Assembly: GCF_000423665.1 (NCBI RefSeq)
Contig: NZ_AUIK01000021.1
Coordinates: 62,001 to 126,000, forward strand
Length of the DNA stretch: 64,000 nt
Direction: 5' to 3'
Origin: Solirubrobacter soli DSM 22325
GTDB lineage: Bacteria; Actinomycetota; Thermoleophilia; Solirubrobacterales; Solirubrobacteraceae
A program made the translations under genes and the position numbers. The notes under the pieces were generated by a model, which did no database searches, was not told the origin of the DNA, and was given only the letters and a program-made list of their open reading frames with translations. Below are positions 26,033 to 35,223 of the stretch, piece by piece. How positions within the stretch are numbered: the first letter of the stretch is position 1; each line of letters begins with the position of its first letter.

Positions 26033-26219
26033 CGCCGCTTCCCGTACCCCGCTGCGAGCCGGGTGAGGCCTCGTCGTCGAGATCGAGCAGCATGTCGATG
26101 TGCGCCACCAGCGCCGAGGCGGGTCGCGTCCCCACCGTCAGCAGCACCTCGCGGCACGCGAGCAGGAGCTCGTCGCGCAACTCGAGCGCCTCGGCGAGGT
26201 CGGGCTCTTGGGGACTCAC
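26025..26219 (-). CDS. Small hypothetical protein, 64 aa
   Basis: Starts at GTG 26219, overlapping the upstream stop (GTGA), and ends inside the methyltransferase start region. The product is acidic and helical (DLAEALELRDELLLACREVL, then HIDMLLDLDDEAS) without a signal peptide. The tight overlaps on both sides support a real, coupled gene; function unknown. Confidence 0.55.
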   Translation of the reverse strand: MSPQEPDLAEALELRDELLLACREVLLTVGTRPASALVAHIDMLLDLDDEASPGSQRGTGSGDA

Positions 26220-26605
26220 CCCGAGGACGGTAGAGCGCCGCGCACCACGATCGCGAGCTCCTCCCCCGTCTCGACCAGCTGGACGTCGTGCGAGGCCATG
26301 TCCTCGGGCAGCTGGGCGCGCTGGTGCTCGAAGACGACGCACAGCGGACAGCCGACCGGCAGGATGACCATGTCGGCGGTGCGGGCGACGTGGACGATCA
26401 GCTCGAACACGGCGTCGGTGACGTGCGCGAACTTCAGGCCCGCGAACGGCCGCCCCGCGATCGGCAGACCGTGAACCGACGTGCCCGCGACGTCGAGGCT
26501 CCCGTCCCCGGCGACCCGGAAGCCGCCCGCCTCGAGCAGGATGCGCCGGACCGGGATCCCGTCCCGGTCCGCCACGTCTCCGAAGGCACGGACGAAGATG
26601 TCCAC
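26216..26605 (-). CDS. Hypothetical protein, 129 aa
   Basis: Not recognised. Strand-rich, with a Cys pair flanking a hydrophobic turn (PVGCPLCVVFEHQ, about residues 83-95) that could bind metal or be redox-active. No signal peptide. It lies 10 bp after the glycosyltransferase-like gene and overlaps the 64-residue gene by 4 bp. Confidence 0.6.
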   Translation of the reverse strand: MDIFVRAFGDVADRDGIPVRRILLEAGGFRVAGDGSLDVAGTSVHGLPIAGRPFAGLKFAHVTDAVFELIVHVARTADMVILPVGCPLCVVFEHQRAQLPEDMASHDVQLVETGEELAIVVRGALPSSG

Positions 26606-26615
26606 GCCCGCAAAT

Positions 26616-27428
26616 CTATGCGGCCGTCAGGCCGACCTCCATGTGCGAGGCGAGCGCGGGGCTCGGCGCGGCGATCACGTGGGGGTCGCGGCGGCGCCGC
26701 AGCGCCAGCCCGCTGAGCACCACGCGCCAGATGACGATCTTCGCCCGCCGGCTCGCGGACGCGCCCGTCCGGGCGCGCAGCGGCTCGATCAGCTCGCGCG
26801 CCGTGTAGGGGACGATCCCCTGGCAGGCGAGGCACATCGTGTGGTCCCAGGCGCCGCTCGCCTTCAGCGTGAGGCGATGCAGCGTGCGGTCCTCGCGCAG
26901 CGAACGGACCCGGATCGCGTACGAGACCGTATGGCTGGTGGCGTGATGCCACGCGACACCATCCACGTCCGCGAGCAAGAGCGGCTGCAGGCGCGGCCGC
27001 TTGAGGCCCTCGTGCAGCGGCTCGCCGTTGGGCATCGTGTGACCGATCGTCGCGTACGGGGCGAAGTGGTCGACGTGCGGGAGCCGCGCGGCGGCCGCTT
27101 CCAGGGCGGCGAACGTCTCCGGGCGGTAGAGGTAGTCGTCCTCGCCGAAATAGACGAGGTCCTCGTCCGCCCATCCCTGCTCGAGCGCGAGCTCCAGCGC
27201 GGTCCAGTAGGCGCCCATCGCGTCGGCCGCCGAGCGGACCGTCACCCGGCCCGCGGCCTCCATCAGCTCGAGCTGCTCGCCCGCCACCGGTCCGTCGTTG
27301 AGGAAGATCAGGTCGCCGTGGTCCGGCCACGCGGCGAGGAAGGACTCGAGCGACGAGAGCTTCGAGAACCCCGGCGGGCGTGGCTTCGCGTTGACCTTGG
27401 CCGTGGAGCGGTAGATCGCGTGCAGCAC
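26616..27428 (-). CDS. GT-A type glycosyltransferase-like protein
   Basis: 270 residues. The region about 85-105 (DEDLVYFGEDDYLYRPETF) reads like the acidic DxD/EDD metal-sugar site of GT-A glycosyltransferases, preceded by a nucleotide-binding-like half (LIFLNDGPVAGEQLELMEAA) and followed by HDH-type positions (VDHFAPYATIGH). Likely transfers sugar to a cell-surface or small-molecule acceptor in the cytoplasm. Assignment rests on these motifs only; donor and acceptor are unknown. Confidence 0.6.
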   Translation of the reverse strand: MLHAIYRSTAKVNAKPRPPGFSKLSSLESFLAAWPDHGDLIFLNDGPVAGEQLELMEAAGRVTVRSAADAMGAYWTALELALEQGWADEDLVYFGEDDYLYRPETFAALEAAAARLPHVDHFAPYATIGHTMPNGEPLHEGLKRPRLQPLLLADVDGVAWHHATSHTVSYAIRVRSLREDRTLHRLTLKASGAWDHTMCLACQGIVPYTARELIEPLRARTGASASRRAKIVIWRVVLSGLALRRRRDPHVIAAPSPALASHMEVGLTAA

Positions 27429-27479
27429 CTCCCGAACGTCGTGCGCGCAGATGACACGACCATGAGATCGGTCACAAAG

Positions 27480-27496
27480 TTCAGCGTTCGGCGAAA
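27480..27496 (+). promoter_or_regulatory. 17 bp motif shared with the S53 peptidase promoter region
   Basis: TTCAGCGTTCGGCGAAA lies 40 bases upstream of the SIMPL gene. The same 17-mer with one central change occurs on the minus strand at 53177-53161 upstream of the S53 peptidase, in the same orientation to the gene. Both targets are secreted proteins. Confidence 0.4.
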
Positions 27497-27536
27497 CATC
27501 AATGTGCCGGTCCTCAATCCAATCGGAGGAGCCTCC

Positions 27537-28016
27537 ATGTTCCGTGTCGCCCGCGTCGCCGCCCTATCGCTCGTTCTCACTGCTCTCGCCGCGGTACCCG
27601 CGCACGCGCAGCAGCCCGCCACCACGCTGACCGCCAATGGGCTCGGGGAGGCCGACGTCAAGCCCGAGAACCGCAAGAGCGACGCGTCGATCCGCGAGGC
27701 CGTCAAGGCCGCCAACGCCAAGGCGCTCCCCGACGCGATGGAGAAGGCCCGCGCGCACGCGGCCGAGCTCGCGGCGGCCGCCGGCGTCACGCTCGGCCCG
27801 CTGATCGCGATCTCCGACAACCCCAACAACGGCTACACGTTCTTCGGCCAGCAGGGCACGTTCGGCAACGGCCACTACTGCGGCAAGGTCCGCAACACGA
27901 AGACGGTGGTGCGCAACGGCGTGCGGCGCCGCGTGGCGACCAAGGGCACGCACCGCGTCTGCCGGGTCCCCCGCGAGGTCTACGCGACGGTCAGCCTGAC
28001 GTTCTCCGTGTCCTAG
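27537..28016 (+). CDS. Short secreted SIMPL-domain (DUF541) protein
   Basis: 159 residues from ATG 27537 with GGAGGAG upstream. Signal peptide 1-24 (ends AHA). The start TLTANGLGEADVKPENRKSD and helix KALPDAMEKARAHAAELAAA followed by GVTLGPLIAISD match the beginning and central helix of SIMPL/DUF541 domains, and the C-terminal VSLTFSVS matches their last strand. The usual middle strands are missing, so it is shorter than the common 200-plus residues. Two Cys (HYCGKV, HRVCRV) may pair. Likely extracytoplasmic; family function is unclear. Its stop codon lies in the CTAG flanking a MITE-like element. Confidence 0.75.
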   Translation: MFRVARVAALSLVLTALAAVPAHAQQPATTLTANGLGEADVKPENRKSDASIREAVKAANAKALPDAMEKARAHAAELAAAAGVTLGPLIAISDNPNNGYTFFGQQGTFGNGHYCGKVRNTKTVVRNGVRRRVATKGTHRVCRVPREVYATVSLTFSVS

Positions 28017-28182
28017 GAGCCGGTTGACGCATACCGGTGCGCCCGGGTGCGGCACATCCGCAGCGCCTCGCGCCACCCACGCTGCTCACGGCCCAGAGGG
28101 CCGCATCGCGAGCGCGGGCGACCCGAGCCACTGGCGGCTGCACCACACCGGTCGGACCGACCATGCGTCAACCGACTCCTAG
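28013..28182. mobile_element. MITE-like element with 16 bp inverted ends and CTAG duplication
   Basis: GAGCCGGTTGACGCAT (28017-28032) is the reverse complement of 28163-28178 except one base. Both ends are bordered by CTAG (28013-28016 and 28179-28182), as expected for a 4 bp target duplication of IS5-type transposases. The 162 bp element has no coding capacity and contains inner stems (for example GGCCC-AGA-GGGCC). Alternatively it is a structured RNA or terminator between the SIMPL and iron-permease genes. Confidence 0.6.
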
Positions 28183-28196
28183 GCGTTTTCTCATCA

Positions 28197-28217
28197 GGGA
28201 CCCTTAGGGTCCCCTAA
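28197..28217. promoter_or_regulatory. Palindromic operator upstream of the iron permease
   Basis: GGGACCC-TTA-GGGTCCC (28197-28213) is a perfect inverted repeat, and the overlapping TTAGG-GTCC-CCTAA (28204-28217) has half-sites like those of DtxR/IdeR iron repressors, although with shorter spacing. It ends three bases before the ATG. A TAGGGT (28205-28210) could be the -10, so binding would block transcription when iron is plentiful (inference). Confidence 0.45.
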
Positions 28218-28220
28218 CTC

Positions 28221-29054
28221 ATGTTGCCCAGTTTCGTGATCGGCCTCCGGGAGGGGGTCGAGGCCGCGCTCATCGTCGGCATCATCGCCAGCTTCCTGCG
28301 CCAGGAGGGACGGCGCGACGCCCTGCGCCCGATGTGGGCCGGGGTCGTCGCCGCGATCGTCATCTGCGTCGCCGTCGGCGGGCTGCTCGAGCTGCTCGAC
28401 ACGGAGCTGCCGCAGCGCCGGCAGGAAGGGCTCGAGACGGTGATCGGCGTGGCCGCGATCGGGATCGTGAGCTTCATGATCGTGTGGATGCGCCGGCACG
28501 CGCGCGGGCTCTCGGGGCAGCTGCGCGACAGCGCGCGGGCGGCGCTCGCGTCGGGGTCGGCGAGCGCGCTGATCGCGATGGCGTTCTTCGCCGTCATCCG
28601 CGAAGGCATGGAGACCGTGGTGTTCCTGCTCGCGGTCTTCCAGAACGCGGACGATCCGGCGACCGCGGGCCTGGGCGCGCTGCTCGGCCTGGCGGTCGCG
28701 GTGGGGATCGGCGCGCTGGTGTACACCGGCGGCGTGCGGCTGAACCTCGCACGGTTCTTCCGCATCACCGGGTTCGTGCTCGTGCTCGTCGCCGCCGGCC
28801 TCGTGGCGAGCACGCTGCACAGCGCCCACGAGGCCGGCTGGCTGAACGTCGCCCAGGGCCAGGCGCTCGACCTGACCTGGCTGGTGGTACCGGGCTCGTG
28901 GACGTCCGCGCTGCTGACCGGGATGCTCGGCTGGCAGCCGCTGCCGACCTACGCCGAGCTGGTCGGGTACCTCGTCTTCCTGATCCCGGCCGCGGTGTAC
29001 GTGCTGTGGCCCGCCGGCACGCCGCTGCTGCGGCGCGCCACAGCTGCCGCCTGA
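28221..29054 (+). CDS. efeU: FTR1/EfeU-family iron permease
   Basis: 277 residues, seven hydrophobic segments. Both family REGxE iron-binding motifs are present: REGVEAALIVG (residues 10-20) in helix 1 and REGMETVVFLLA (about 131-142) in helix 4. These carry ferric or ferrous iron across the membrane, usually with EfeO/EfeB partners; none is adjacent, so this is a stand-alone permease. A palindrome at the start suggests iron-dependent repression. The last 106 bp overlap a convergent gene. Confidence 0.9.
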   Translation: MLPSFVIGLREGVEAALIVGIIASFLRQEGRRDALRPMWAGVVAAIVICVAVGGLLELLDTELPQRRQEGLETVIGVAAIGIVSFMIVWMRRHARGLSGQLRDSARAALASGSASALIAMAFFAVIREGMETVVFLLAVFQNADDPATAGLGALLGLAVAVGIGALVYTGGVRLNLARFFRITGFVLVLVAAGLVASTLHSAHEAGWLNVAQGQALDLTWLVVPGSWTSALLTGMLGWQPLPTYAELVGYLVFLIPAAVYVLWPAGTPLLRRATAAA

Positions 29055-29419
29055 TCGGCCTCGATCCAGGCGCGGACCTGCGGCCACTCCGCGGCGAGCC
29101 GCTCGAGCCACATGGCGGTCTCCGGCTTGTCCGCCCGGCCGGCGGCGGCACGGAGCTTGTCCGCGTCCAGCACGGAGACCATCGCCTGACCCACCAGCGT
29201 GGTCGTGCCGGCGATCCAGTCGAACGCCTCCGCCCACTCCGCCAGCACGGTGTTGGCGTCGCCGCCGTCGACGTCGTCGAGCAACTCGGACAGGAACAGC
29301 GGGAAGTGGAAGGCGAACCGGCGGTCGGCCTCCTCGGGGGCGTCGGACGACGCGCGCCCGACCACGTGGTCGAAGAGCTCGGTCCGCCTCGCCTTGACCC
29401 CCTGACCTTCAATCAGCAC
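28949..29419 (-). CDS. Hypothetical protein, 156 aa, overlaps the iron permease gene
   Basis: GTG 29419 with GGAGG seven bases upstream, overlapping the stop of the preceding RTX/MopE gene by 7 bp. Residues 1-120 are acidic and helical with several Trp ([36 protein letters not shown]) and no signal peptide. The last 35 residues are encoded by sequence antisense to the permease and look like run-on tail. Function unknown; a third member of the RTX/MopE operon. Confidence 0.6.
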   Translation of the reverse strand: MLIEGQGVKARRTELFDHVVGRASSDAPEEADRRFAFHFPLFLSELLDDVDGGDANTVLAEWAEAFDWIAGTTTLVGQAMVSVLDADKLRAAAGRADKPETAMWLERLAAEWPQVRAWIEADQAAAVARRSSGVPAGHSTYTAAGIRKTRYPTSSA

Positions 29420-30555
29420 GGGCCCGCCTCCGCGTTCGGCGGCTTGCAGAGGAAGTCGACCGTCGGCAGCCCCGGCGTCCCGATGTCGAAGCGCAGGACG
29501 CGCCCGACCCGCTCCGCCCGCGTGACCTGGACCTCGATCCGCGCCTTGCTCGAGAAGCTGCGCGTGCCCAGCGCGCCGTGGAGGTTGATCTGCCCGGCCT
29601 TGGCCGAGACGTGCGCGAGCACGGTCCGCTTCGGGCAGTTCTTGACGCCCGTGCAGACGATCGTGATCTGCGCGCTGTCCGGGAAGCCCTTGGCCAGCAG
29701 CGTCACGTTGCGGGTGTTCTTGCCGCTCTTCTTCCACGTCGCCTGGATCGAGCCGACCAGCGGCGGGTACGGGGCGATGATCCCGTCGCAGTTCTCGTCG
29801 ACCGCGTTGCCGATCACCTCGGTGGCGCCGGGACGGATCGCCGCATTGGTGTCATCGCAGTCCTGCGGGCGTGGGATGCCGTCGGCGTCGCGGTCGAGGT
29901 CGACCGCGTCCACGCCGGAGCAGTCCTCGTCGATCCCGTTGTCCGGGATGTCCGTCGCGCCCGGGTGGATGTTCGGGTTCGTGTCGTCGCAGTCGGCCGG
30001 GTAGCGGACGCCGTCGAGGTCCGCGTCGCCCTGGACCTCCTCGCACGAGTCGCGCTGGTCGGCGTCGTCGGAGATCGCCGTGTCATGGCCGATCCCGCAG
30101 GTCACCCGCTCGGCGACGCCGTCGCGCGAGATGATGTTGTCGTCGCCGGCGCCGCCGTCGAAGATGTCGATGCCGCCGCCGCCGAACAGGCCGTCGCGGC
30201 CGTCGGCGCCGTTGAAGATCACCGGGATCTTCAGCGACGGGTCGATCGAGGCGACGTCGTCGCCGTCACCGAGGTTGAGCACGACCGAGGTCACGCCGTC
30301 CTTGGTGCAGTCGATCGTGTTGGAGTCGTTGTCGAGGAAGTTGCAGCCCGGCCCGGGGCCGAAGCTCGCGCCCCCGAAGCGGGTGAAGCGGATCGTGGTC
30401 TGAGTCTCGAACGCCGCGATCTGGTCGATGTCACCGGGCGCGGCCGTATAGATCACGGTCGGGCCGGCCTTCTGGAAGACGCCGGTGGCGTGGGCCGCGG
30501 TCGCGGGCGCGAGCGCGCACACGGCGGCGGTCAGGATCAGCGCGCGCCTCAGCAC
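29413..30555 (-). CDS. Secreted RTX / MopE-type metal-binding protein, 380 aa
   Basis: Starts at GTG 30555 with a 7 bp overlap to the upstream gene. Signal peptide 1-23. RTX-like Gly/Asp repeats at about 85-135 ([20 protein letters not shown]), then two MopE-type repeats (about 180-265: [37 protein letters not shown], and a second copy) whose Asp/Asn/Cys loops bind calcium or copper. The C-terminal 115 residues form a beta domain with a CTGVKNC pair. Probably surface-exposed and calcium-dependent. Paralogue of the gene upstream. Confidence 0.8.
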   Translation of the reverse strand: MLRRALILTAAVCALAPATAAHATGVFQKAGPTVIYTAAPGDIDQIAAFETQTTIRFTRFGGASFGPGPGCNFLDNDSNTIDCTKDGVTSVVLNLGDGDDVASIDPSLKIPVIFNGADGRDGLFGGGGIDIFDGGAGDDNIISRDGVAERVTCGIGHDTAISDDADQRDSCEEVQGDADLDGVRYPADCDDTNPNIHPGATDIPDNGIDEDCSGVDAVDLDRDADGIPRPQDCDDTNAAIRPGATEVIGNAVDENCDGIIAPYPPLVGSIQATWKKSGKNTRNVTLLAKGFPDSAQITIVCTGVKNCPKRTVLAHVSAKAGQINLHGALGTRSFSSKARIEVQVTRAERVGRVLRFDIGTPGLPTVDFLCKPPNAEAGPC

Positions 30556-32096
30556 GGCCGTCCCCCCTTCTCGCCGGGGTTCGTACAGACGATCGACGGC
30601 GCCGGGAACTCCCCGTAGCGGACGACCTTGTACGTGTAGGTGCGCCCGACGAGGCCGCTCGCGGTGACGACGACCTTGATCGACGCGCCCTTCTTGAGCT
30701 TCCCCGTGCCCAGGAACTTCTTCAGGTGCAGCGGCTGCAGGTCGCGGGCGACGATGAGCTTCTTCGTCGTCTTCAGCGCGCACTTGGCGCAGGAGAGCGA
30801 CACCTGCGCGCCCTTGGGCGCGTTGCGGATGTCCATGCTGCGCAGGCGCGAGAAGGTGTTCGTGAACTGCCAGTTGCTCAGGACCAGGCTGCGCAGGAGG
30901 CCGTAGCGCTCGGCCTTGCGGTCGCAGTTCTCGTCGACGTCGTTGCCGCGGATCTCGACCGCCCCCGGGCGGATGTTCGGATCGGCGTCGTTGCAGTCGA
31001 TCGGCACCGGGAACCCGTCGCCGTCGCGATCGCGGTTGACGGCGTCGCGGCCGTCGCAGTCCTCGTCGATCCCGTTCTCGAAGATGTCCAGCGCGCCGGG
31101 GTGGATCGCCGCCACGCCATCGTTGCAGTCCGCGCCGGAGGCGAACGCGTCGCCGTCGCCGTCGACGCCCCGCTCGCACTCGGCGAGGATGTCGGTGAAG
31201 TCGTTGCGCGCCTGGTCGTCGTCGGCGCCGCACGCGATCCGCTCCGGCGTGCCGTCGCGCGCCTCGATCACGTCCTTGCCGGCCTCGCCGAAGTACGCGT
31301 CGTCGCCGGCGCCGCCGTTGAGCGTGTCATCGCCCGGGCCGCCCGCGAGCACGTCGTCGGCGTCCCCGCCGTTGAGCGTGTCGTTCCCCGCGCCGCCCGC
31401 CACGAGCACCGGGTGGGTGACATGGTTGGTGGTGAGCGAGTCGTTGCCGCCCGCGAGGTCGACCGAGATGCTCGGCGCGATCGGGCAGCTGACGGGTGTG
31501 TTGCCGTTGCCTCCCGTGCACTGGCCGGTCGCCGGCGCGAAGTCGCCCGACTCCCGGCTGACGATGTAGCGCGTCTGGGTCTGGGTGATCGTGATGTGAT
31601 CGTCCTCGTCCACGGTGTGGTCGCCGGTGATCCGCAGGCCGGCCTCGGTGCCGTTGTCGGCCGGGCTGAAGACGACCTCGGTGACACCGGCCAGCGCGGC
31701 CGCGGCGGGTGTGGCGTCGCCGCCGGTGATCCGCAGCGCCTGGACGGGCCGGTCGCCGCCCTGCCAGTAGTAGATGCCGGGCGTTCCGACCCAGCGGTCG
31801 TCAGGCGCGGTGCGGGCCGAGACGATCTCGTCGAGCCCGGCGCTCGGCGCCGTGTCGTAGGTCGCGACGACGTCGTGCATGGCGCGGTCGGTGGCGACCT
31901 GCACCCGCGTCGGCAGGTCCTCGTCGCCATAGAAGGTGAAGTCGACCATCTCGAACCGCGAGGCGTGCGGCCACGACGACGCGGGCTGCGACGCCCCGTC
32001 GGGTGGCACCGACCATTCGTCCGAGGCAAGGGCGGTGGTGGGTGCGGCGAGTGCCATCGCCGCGAGGAGCAGACAGAGCGCTGGGGAGGAACGCAT
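30549..32096 (-). CDS. Secreted RTX / MopE-type metal-binding protein, 515 aa
   Basis: ATG 32096, apparently leaderless (GATAGT seven bases upstream). Signal peptide 1-24. A unique N-terminal beta region (about 25-210) precedes RTX repeats (about 230-275: [20 protein letters not shown]), two MopE-type loops (about 305-385: [34 protein letters not shown], and a repeat) and a C-terminal beta domain with [11 protein letters not shown]. Calcium binding is likely. First gene of a three-gene operon and carrier of the bipartite promoter motif. Confidence 0.82.
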   Translation of the reverse strand: MRSSPALCLLLAAMALAAPTTALASDEWSVPPDGASQPASSWPHASRFEMVDFTFYGDEDLPTRVQVATDRAMHDVVATYDTAPSAGLDEIVSARTAPDDRWVGTPGIYYWQGGDRPVQALRITGGDATPAAAALAGVTEVVFSPADNGTEAGLRITGDHTVDEDDHITITQTQTRYIVSRESGDFAPATGQCTGGNGNTPVSCPIAPSISVDLAGGNDSLTTNHVTHPVLVAGGAGNDTLNGGDADDVLAGGPGDDTLNGGAGDDAYFGEAGKDVIEARDGTPERIACGADDDQARNDFTDILAECERGVDGDGDAFASGADCNDGVAAIHPGALDIFENGIDEDCDGRDAVNRDRDGDGFPVPIDCNDADPNIRPGAVEIRGNDVDENCDRKAERYGLLRSLVLSNWQFTNTFSRLRSMDIRNAPKGAQVSLSCAKCALKTTKKLIVARDLQPLHLKKFLGTGKLKKGASIKVVVTASGLVGRTYTYKVVRYGEFPAPSIVCTNPGEKGGRPC

Positions 32097-32103
32097 CCGA
32101 CTG

Positions 32104-32150
32104 ACTATCGGGGTCTCGGGCCACCCCTGACAATCGGTGGGTGACCCTGA
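32104..32150 (-). promoter_or_regulatory. Promoter with bipartite TCAGGGT-N8-GATTGTC element, copy 1
   Basis: Minus strand: AATCTCAGGGT (32154-32144), eight bases, GATTGTC (32135-32129). The TTGTCA inside it (32133-32128) acts as -35, then 18 bases, GATAGT (32109-32104), seven bases and ATG 32096. Two further copies precede the genes at 41768 and 42486. Confidence 0.55.
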
Positions 32151-32159
32151 GATTTGCGA

Positions 32160-35138
32160 TTACGCGGCCAGCTCGGCGGCAAGCTCCGAGCGCGTGTTCA
32201 CCCCCAGCTTGCGGTACCCCGCGGCGAGGTGCGTCTCGACGGTCTTGATCGAGAGGAAGAGCTGCTGCGCGATGGCGCGGTTGCCCTTGCCGGCCGCTGC
32301 CAGCTCGCAGATCTGGCGCTGGCGTGGGGTCAGCGCGGCGGCGCCCTCGATCGCGGCGTGGCGGGGGCGCAGGCCCGTCGCGACGAGCTCGCGGCGAGCG
32401 CGCTGGGCGAGGATCACGGCGCCCGCGACGTCGGCGTCGGCGAGCGCGGGACGGAGCGCGTCGCGCGCCTCGACGCGGCGGCCGAGCGAGGCGAGCGCGC
32501 TGCCCAGCTCCAGGCGCAGGCGCACGCTCTCGAGGCCCGGAGCGCGGGTGGCAACGGCCAGGCCGCGCTCGCACAGCTCGATCCGCGCCTCGTGGTCGGG
32601 CTCGGCGACGGCGCGGGCGTGCAGCGCGGTGGCGATCGCCGCGGGCGCGCCGAAGCGTTCCGCCAGCGCCAGTTCCGCGTCGGCGAGCGCCGCCGCCTCC
32701 TCGCGCCGCCCCAGGTGCGCCAACGCACGCGCGGCGGTCGAGCGCCAGGGCTCCAGCGCGGGGTTCGGGCGCCCTTGCTCGGCGCGCAGCGCGCCGGCCT
32801 CCATCGCCTCGGCGTGGGCGCGTTCGAAGTCACCCTCGGCGAGCCACAGGCGGGCTCTGGCATGGCGCAGGCCGATCTCCCACACCGCGATCCCGAGGAC
32901 GCCGTCGAGCCGCCGCTCGCGCAGCAGCTCGCGCGCTTCGCCGAACGCCCCGCGCTCGGCCAGCGCGCTGACGAGCACCTCGGCCGCGCCGCCGCTGAAG
33001 ACGTTGGTGTCATCGTCGACGAGATCGAGCGCGAGCCGCGCGTGGTTCTCGGCCTCGGCCACGCGGCCGGTGCGCAGCGCGTGGTCGGCGGCGTACCACT
33101 CGGCGGCGACGCGCAAGCGCAGCGAGCCGCGAGCGAGAGCGACGTCGCGCATGCCGGCGATCGCGTCGGCCGCCTGCGGGTCGTCGGTCGCCACCAGCAC
33201 CCGCGCGCACAGCGAGTAGGCGCTGCGCCAGTGCGCCTCCTCCTGCAGCAGGCCGTCGTCGAGCGCGTTGCGTGCCATCGCGGCCCACACCTGCGCCGAC
33301 GGCGCGCCCAGCTCGGTGCCGACCCACGCCCGGTGGGCGAGGATCACGCGGCCGAGCAGCGGGTCGCGGTTGCCGGAGAGGTCGATCGCCGCCACCCGCC
33401 GCGCGCGCTCCGCGTGGCGCTCGGGGAAGATCAGCAGCGCGTCCAGCGAGGCGGCCTCGACCGCGAGCCGGACGTCCGGGTCGGTCTCGTTGGCCAGCTC
33501 GGCCTCGAACACGCCCGCCAGGCCCTCGTCACCCGCGTCGACCAGGTTCAGCGCGGCCAGCCGGGTCAGGACGTCGATCCGGCACTCGCGGTCGTCGACC
33601 TCGCGCAGCGCCTCGCGCAGGCGCCGCCGCGAGTCGGGCAGGCCGGCGTCGAAGGCCATCGTGCCGAGCCGCGCGAGCATCTTGCCGCGGTCGTCGCCGG
33701 GCGCGCGCTCCTGCAGCGCCCGCTCCAGGTAGGCCGCTGCCGCGCGTGGCACGCCGCCCCGCGCCGCGTCCGCCGCGGCTCGCAGCAGTAAGTCAGAGAC
33801 CTCGGGGTCTGCCTGGGGACCGCACTCGAGCAGGTGCGACGCCACCACGCCCGGCTCGGCGTCGCAGTCCATCAGCGCCCGCGCCGCCTCGCGGTGCAGG
33901 CGCTCGCGCTCGGTCCGCGGCAGGTCCTCGGCGATCGCGACCGCGATCAGGCCGTGCGCGAACCGCGCGCCGGGCAACGGCTCGAGTGGGCTGCGGCCGT
34001 CGGCGTCCGCGCAGGGAGCGCCGTTGCGCGCCGCGCGGGCGGCGGGATCGAGCGCGTCGCTGCCGGCGAGCGCACCGCTCCGCGAGGCGCCGGCACCGGG
34101 ATCGAGCAGTCCGGCGACCACGAGCGCGTCGCGCGCCGGGCCGAGCTCGCCGACCGGCACGCCGGCCACCGCCGCCAGCACGTGCGGCGGCGCGCCGTCG
34201 CCGATCACCGCGAGCGCCGAGACGACGCCGCGGTCGCGCGGCGTCAGCTCCGCCAGGCGGCGGCGGACGACGGTGCGGGCGACCGCGGTCACCTGCGGCG
34301 CGTCCTGCTCGGAGTCCTCGAGCGCCTCGGGGCCGTGGGCGGCGATCTGGCGCCCGAGCTCGCCGAGCAGCCACGGGTTGCCGCCGACCGCGCGATGACA
34401 GTCGCGGCAGACCGCGGCGGGCGTCTCCGGTGCCAGTCGGCGGATCAGCTGCATCGCGCCGCGCGGCGTCAGCGGCTGCGGGTGCAGGACGGTCGCCGAG
34501 CGGACGGACCCGAGGAGGGTCAGCAGATCGGATGCGGCGTCGGGGTCGTCGGCGCGGGCGCCGATCAGGATCAGCAGCGGCAGGTCGTCGACCCGACGGG
34601 CGAGGTAGGAGAGGACCTCGAGCGAGGAGCGGTCCGCCCACTGTGCGTCGTCGACCACCAGCGCGAGCGGGCGCCGCTCGGCGATCGCCGAGCACAGCCA
34701 GAGGATCGAGTGCGCGATCAGCATCGCCGAGTCGCCGGCGGGCGCGTTGCCCTCCAGCAGCAGCTCGCCCGCTGCCGCGGCGGCGCCGTCGAGCAGGCCT
34801 TCGCGCTCGTCGCCCGATGCCTCACGGACCGGACCTTCGAGCAGGGCCCGCACCACCCCGAAGGAGAAGTGGCGCTCGAGCGGCCCGGGGGCGGCGCGGC
34901 GAACGAGGTAGCCGGCCTGCGCGGCGAGCGAGGCTCCGTACTCCAGCAGTGCGGTCTTGCCGAGCCCCGCCGGCGCCTCCAGCACAACGACACCACTGCC
35001 ACCCGCGGCCAGCCGATCGACGGATGAACGCAGCACATCGAGCTCGACGGCGCGCTCGATCAGCGGCGACGGAGCGGTTGGCAGTGGTACGACGTGCAGG
35101 TTGGACCTGCGGGGGGCGAGCGCGGTGGTCACAGTCAC
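32160..35138 (-). CDS. LuxR-family regulator with N-terminal AAA ATPase (LAL/MalT-like), 992 aa
   Basis: GTG 35138 with AAGGAG upstream; longer starts run into the divergent promoter. NTPase domain about 20-330 with Walker A EAPAGLGKTALLE and Walker B LALVVDDAQWADRSSLEVL; a long helical repeat (TPR-like) region about 400-900; and C-terminal LuxR HTH (about 925-990: LTPRQRQICELAAAGKGNRA, IAQQLFLSIKTVETHLAAGY). Such large ATP-binding regulators activate catabolic or secondary-metabolite genes on ligand binding. It is divergent from the permease-kinase operon and could control it; no other target is evident. Confidence 0.9.
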   Translation of the reverse strand: MTVTTALAPRRSNLHVVPLPTAPSPLIERAVELDVLRSSVDRLAAGGSGVVVLEAPAGLGKTALLEYGASLAAQAGYLVRRAAPGPLERHFSFGVVRALLEGPVREASGDEREGLLDGAAAAAGELLLEGNAPAGDSAMLIAHSILWLCSAIAERRPLALVVDDAQWADRSSLEVLSYLARRVDDLPLLILIGARADDPDAASDLLTLLGSVRSATVLHPQPLTPRGAMQLIRRLAPETPAAVCRDCHRAVGGNPWLLGELGRQIAAHGPEALEDSEQDAPQVTAVARTVVRRRLAELTPRDRGVVSALAVIGDGAPPHVLAAVAGVPVGELGPARDALVVAGLLDPGAGASRSGALAGSDALDPAARAARNGAPCADADGRSPLEPLPGARFAHGLIAVAIAEDLPRTERERLHREAARALMDCDAEPGVVASHLLECGPQADPEVSDLLLRAAADAARGGVPRAAAAYLERALQERAPGDDRGKMLARLGTMAFDAGLPDSRRRLREALREVDDRECRIDVLTRLAALNLVDAGDEGLAGVFEAELANETDPDVRLAVEAASLDALLIFPERHAERARRVAAIDLSGNRDPLLGRVILAHRAWVGTELGAPSAQVWAAMARNALDDGLLQEEAHWRSAYSLCARVLVATDDPQAADAIAGMRDVALARGSLRLRVAAEWYAADHALRTGRVAEAENHARLALDLVDDDTNVFSGGAAEVLVSALAERGAFGEARELLRERRLDGVLGIAVWEIGLRHARARLWLAEGDFERAHAEAMEAGALRAEQGRPNPALEPWRSTAARALAHLGRREEAAALADAELALAERFGAPAAIATALHARAVAEPDHEARIELCERGLAVATRAPGLESVRLRLELGSALASLGRRVEARDALRPALADADVAGAVILAQRARRELVATGLRPRHAAIEGAAALTPRQRQICELAAAGKGNRAIAQQLFLSIKTVETHLAAGYRKLGVNTRSELAAELAA

Positions 35139-35223
35139 CGACGACGTCTCCTTCGCGGATTTATTCCATCGCTGCTGAAGATCATCTTCTGCTTCGTCCT
35201 GTCTCACAATCGTGCTGCCCGGC

